A stretch of DNA of 64,000 nt. Source: Branchiostoma floridae. Its lineage: Eukaryota > Chordata > Leptocardii > Amphioxiformes > Branchiostomatidae. The stretch covers positions 18,709,188 to 18,773,187 of the forward strand of contig NC_049979.1 of the NCBI RefSeq assembly GCF_000003815.2, in the 5' to 3' direction. Below the pieces are notes generated by a model. The model did not search any database and was not told the DNA's origin. It saw only the letters and a list, made by a program, of their open reading frames with translations. The position numbers and the translations under genes were made by a program. Below, in pieces: positions 62,101-64,000 of this stretch; within the stretch, counting starts at the first letter, position 1; each line of letters starts with the position of its first letter.

Positions 62101-63507
62101 GAAAACAACATTCCCTGCTAGTTCAACACATTTGAATGCCTCACTGGGGGATGTGGAGAGCCCTGAATGTTGCCCAAGAGCTCTTGTCACACCGGCCCCA
62201 TGGTAGGTATTTGTTCCATGGGAGGTGCAGTATGTACAAATGTAGGTCCACTTATTGATTTTTTTTTGGATGAATTACATGCTCAGGCAAAAGCCATAAC
62301 CAAACATGTGCTTTAAGCCTAGGTTAGAATCACTTGCCTACACATGGCACACCTTCCTCAGTAAGAAATGGGTCATTTTGTGGTCAACATCTGATTAATG
62401 TGGGAAGCTTTAACTGTTCAATAATTATATAGGGCATAGTTCACTTAATTCTAACCAACATACTGTTGTGTGTGGAACATTTCTCACATGAGGGACAATT
62501 ATGATTTGTCCTTTTCCTGAGCTTCATTTCTAAAGGTTCCCAGAAATCACACATTCAAAGACAAGGTCTGGTATTTCCTACTGTCACTTTGTTACTTCCA
62601 GAGGATTGCCTTTTCACTACCACGTCAGAGACACCCAGCAGACGACATGGTATATTTTCATGTCCCTAACATGCCTGAGAATTTTCCTGTTCAACCCATT
62701 ATTCATACAGGGCCTTCTATGGGAATGGTTGTAACAAATGTAATCTATACAACCTACTTACCCACATTTTGGGATAATCACATGGATTTAAACATGGCCG
62801 AGATGCCAGAAGCATCAGATGTCCATGTCTCTGAATATTCATATAATCATGGTGACTCAGGTGGTCTCATCTTATGACTGAAGCACTCACCCATCACTGT
62901 CCTACTTTTTAGTATTGATCTGGATGAGCGATAGTCTTTCGCCAGACAGGCAAAGAGATATATTGCCTGGAGTGATACACACCTTTCATGAGCGCTCCTT
63001 TCATACTGCTGTTGGAGTCCTTGAGGTCAAATATGTAGTTTTCGTTCATGCAGTAATCAGCAAGCTGCTTGGTGTGACTCAAACACTGCAGAATGGAGTT
63101 CATGAAGCACTGCAACAAGACACAACATGGCCATGGAACTATCCTCTCCAGAACAGTGGTCATACAGGCATGGAGAAGGATCAATATATACACTTGGCAA
63201 AACATTATTCAACAGCTCTTCATTAAAAAAATTCTTACAAAAAAAAATAGTACTGAATACCTTACAATAAATAGTACTGAAGCAAATTGCACTTTGCCAC
63301 ATTGACTGCTGGACCTGTGATAACGTCAAAAGCTTGGACTGAAGTTATTCATATCATAATTTAAGCAGGTCTTCAAGAATTACTAAATACTATCAACTGT
63401 TTACTACTACTGCAGGGCTAAGTACTTACAGTGTTGCCCAAGTTTCGCAGCCCCACCAATCCCTCTGCTGAAGAGCCTCCTATTGACGAGCGGCGACTGT
63501 TGGCACC
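56135..63507 (-). CDS. USP2: ubiquitin carboxyl-terminal hydrolase 2-like, catalytic domain (5' end outside window)
   Basis: Exons in transcript order are 63507-63430, 63109-62983, 60853-60745, 60308-60189, 58262-58198, 57650-57547, 57271-57197, 56903-56717, 56476-56350 and 56219-56135 (stop TAG at 56137-56135). They join in continuous phase to 358 residues, covering the whole USP domain. [21 protein letters not shown] holds the catalytic Cys. [20 protein letters not shown] follows. CTHC and CSKC are the zinc-finger pairs, [14 protein letters not shown] is the LHLKRF box, and [16 protein letters not shown] holds the catalytic His. FNDS has the Asn 17 residues later, the same spacing as USP2 His557-Asn574. 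[10 protein letters not shown], [11 protein letters not shown] and LDGDEKP-type blocks match USP2 better than USP8 or USP21. The enzyme cleaves ubiquitin from substrates. The variable N-terminal region, which sets location and partners, lies beyond position 63508. Confidence 0.93.
56904..58197. other. introns of the USP2-like gene with two small exons between
   Basis: Apart from the exons at 57197-57271 and 57547-57650, no feature was recognised in this stretch. Confidence 0.5.
58334..58832. mobile_element. inverted-repeat-bounded segment in a USP2 intron
   Basis: GTTATTATCATATAGCC at 58334-58350 is exactly inverted at 58816-58832 (17 bp). Between them lies the strong hairpin at 58409-58444. 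Its right end directly abuts the TTAA element at 58834. It may be a degraded MITE or an older element into which others inserted. No target duplication was established. Confidence 0.45.
58409..58444. repeat. perfect 17-bp hairpin, 2-base loop
   Basis: AAAAGTGGTCGGTTATT (58409-58425) is exactly inverted at 58428-58444 with only AG between. Such near-perfect palindromes are typical of foldback transposon remnants. It is intronic in the USP2-like gene. Confidence 0.9.
58834..59033. mobile_element. TTAA-bordered palindromic element with an N gap inside
   Basis: TTAATGCCCCGCC at 58834 and its inverse GGCGGGGCATTAA ending at 59033 form the termini. The inversion continues as GGTGTATATGGTGAG / CTCACCATATACACC. 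TTAA marks both ends. The centre is 100 Ns (58870-58969), so the true size is unknown. It is intronic in the USP2-like gene and is most likely a non-autonomous piggyBac- or Kolobok-type element. Confidence 0.7.
58870..58969. other. assembly gap (100 N)
   Basis: There are exactly 100 Ns, located at the centre of a palindromic element. Confidence 0.99.
59034..60188. other. intron of the USP2-like gene
   Basis: No exon, RNA or repeat family was recognised. Frames at 59228-59492 (minus) and 59725-60039 (plus) have no domain similarity. Confidence 0.45.
60854..62982. other. intron of the USP2-like gene
   Basis: No feature was recognised in this 2.1-kb intron. The flanking exons join in phase 1 across it ([12 protein letters not shown]), so no missing exon is required. 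Confidence 0.5.
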
Positions 63508-64000
63508 CTGTGGGTTAAACAAGACTCTGTTACCATTCTGTCTATTGACTCTTTTTTACCATTTTGTTTAACATGAACATCAGATTAACTTCTAAATGTA
63601 TGTACAAATATTGCTATGTGGTAGTCGTACAAGAAGAAAACACAAAGTTGCTTGACTTAAAAAAATAGGTTATACAGTCTATTAATCAATATCATTGACA
63701 TGTGGGACTGATAGGAACATGTTGGGATAACAAAGCCTTTTGTTATCAAATGACTTATCAGATTTCCACTCTTTAGAGCATGTTTCCTACCAAACAAATC
63801 ATAATCGATAATGCCAAGCTGATGACTAATTCCTGTAGTAAAGCAGCAGGCAATGGGTAAATGTTTAAGTCCCATAGCTACGTAGAGCTTTTTTATGCCA
63901 AAGGGGCAGTGAGTTGTTAAGACTGTGCCTCAGGCATGGTAATACAAAGCAGAGCTCATCCCTCTCTGTCTGCCATATGAAACTTTTCCCTCCCCAACCA
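63508..64000. other. intron or upstream sequence of the USP2-like gene at the right edge
   Basis: The next exon upstream of 63507 must end in phase 0 and encode the N-terminal extension. None was identified in the last 490 bases, so it lies outside the window. Confidence 0.5.

Overview
The window is invertebrate nuclear DNA with the density and repeat content of a lancelet (amphioxus, Branchiostoma) genome. It has many small exons with canonical GT-AG introns, four chordate-type genes, a tRNA-derived SINE, several inverted-repeat DNA transposons and two 100-N assembly gaps. The genus is inferred from gene similarity and repeat style and was not confirmed by a search. Gene models were built by hand: exon ends were set by splice signals, reading-phase continuity and remembered family sequences. 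No alignment program was run.

Layout. (1) 1 to about 22.4 kb, minus strand: the 5' part of an actin-binding gene with a nesprin (SYNE)/calmin-type first calponin-homology domain. Three shared exons lie at 626-709, 1470-1565 and 6023-6084, and the gene runs off the left edge. Four candidate first or 5' exons (7091-7151, 12051-12111, 18704-18872, 20602-20680) all end in the same phase and could each join the first CH exon. (2) 22.4-23.6 kb: head-to-head promoter interval. (3) 23.56-33.81 kb, plus strand: a CPT1-type carnitine acyltransferase in about 21 exons. Its introns hold a TTAA-bordered element around an N gap, a TA-bordered MITE, a SINE ending 20 bp before an exon, a tandem array and a perfect hairpin. 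(4) 36.8-54.6 kb, plus strand: a MAP3K19/YSK4-type kinase of 24 coding exons that joins without a frame break into 1778 residues. It has N-terminal ankyrin repeats, a long disordered middle mostly in one 2441-nt exon, and a C-terminal STE-type kinase. (5) About 54.75-64 kb, minus strand: a USP2-type ubiquitin protease. The complete catalytic domain is present in 10 exons and the N-terminus lies beyond the right edge. Its 3' end converges on that of the kinase gene.

The four genes have unrelated jobs: nuclear-envelope or cytoskeletal actin binding, mitochondrial fatty-acyl transfer to carnitine, MAPK signalling, and deubiquitination. Nothing suggests a functional cluster. The most notable points are the ankyrin plus MAP3K19 architecture, the phase-matched alternative 5' exons of the CH-domain gene, both assembly gaps falling inside inverted-repeat elements, and a one-base phase conflict at one CPT1 junction.
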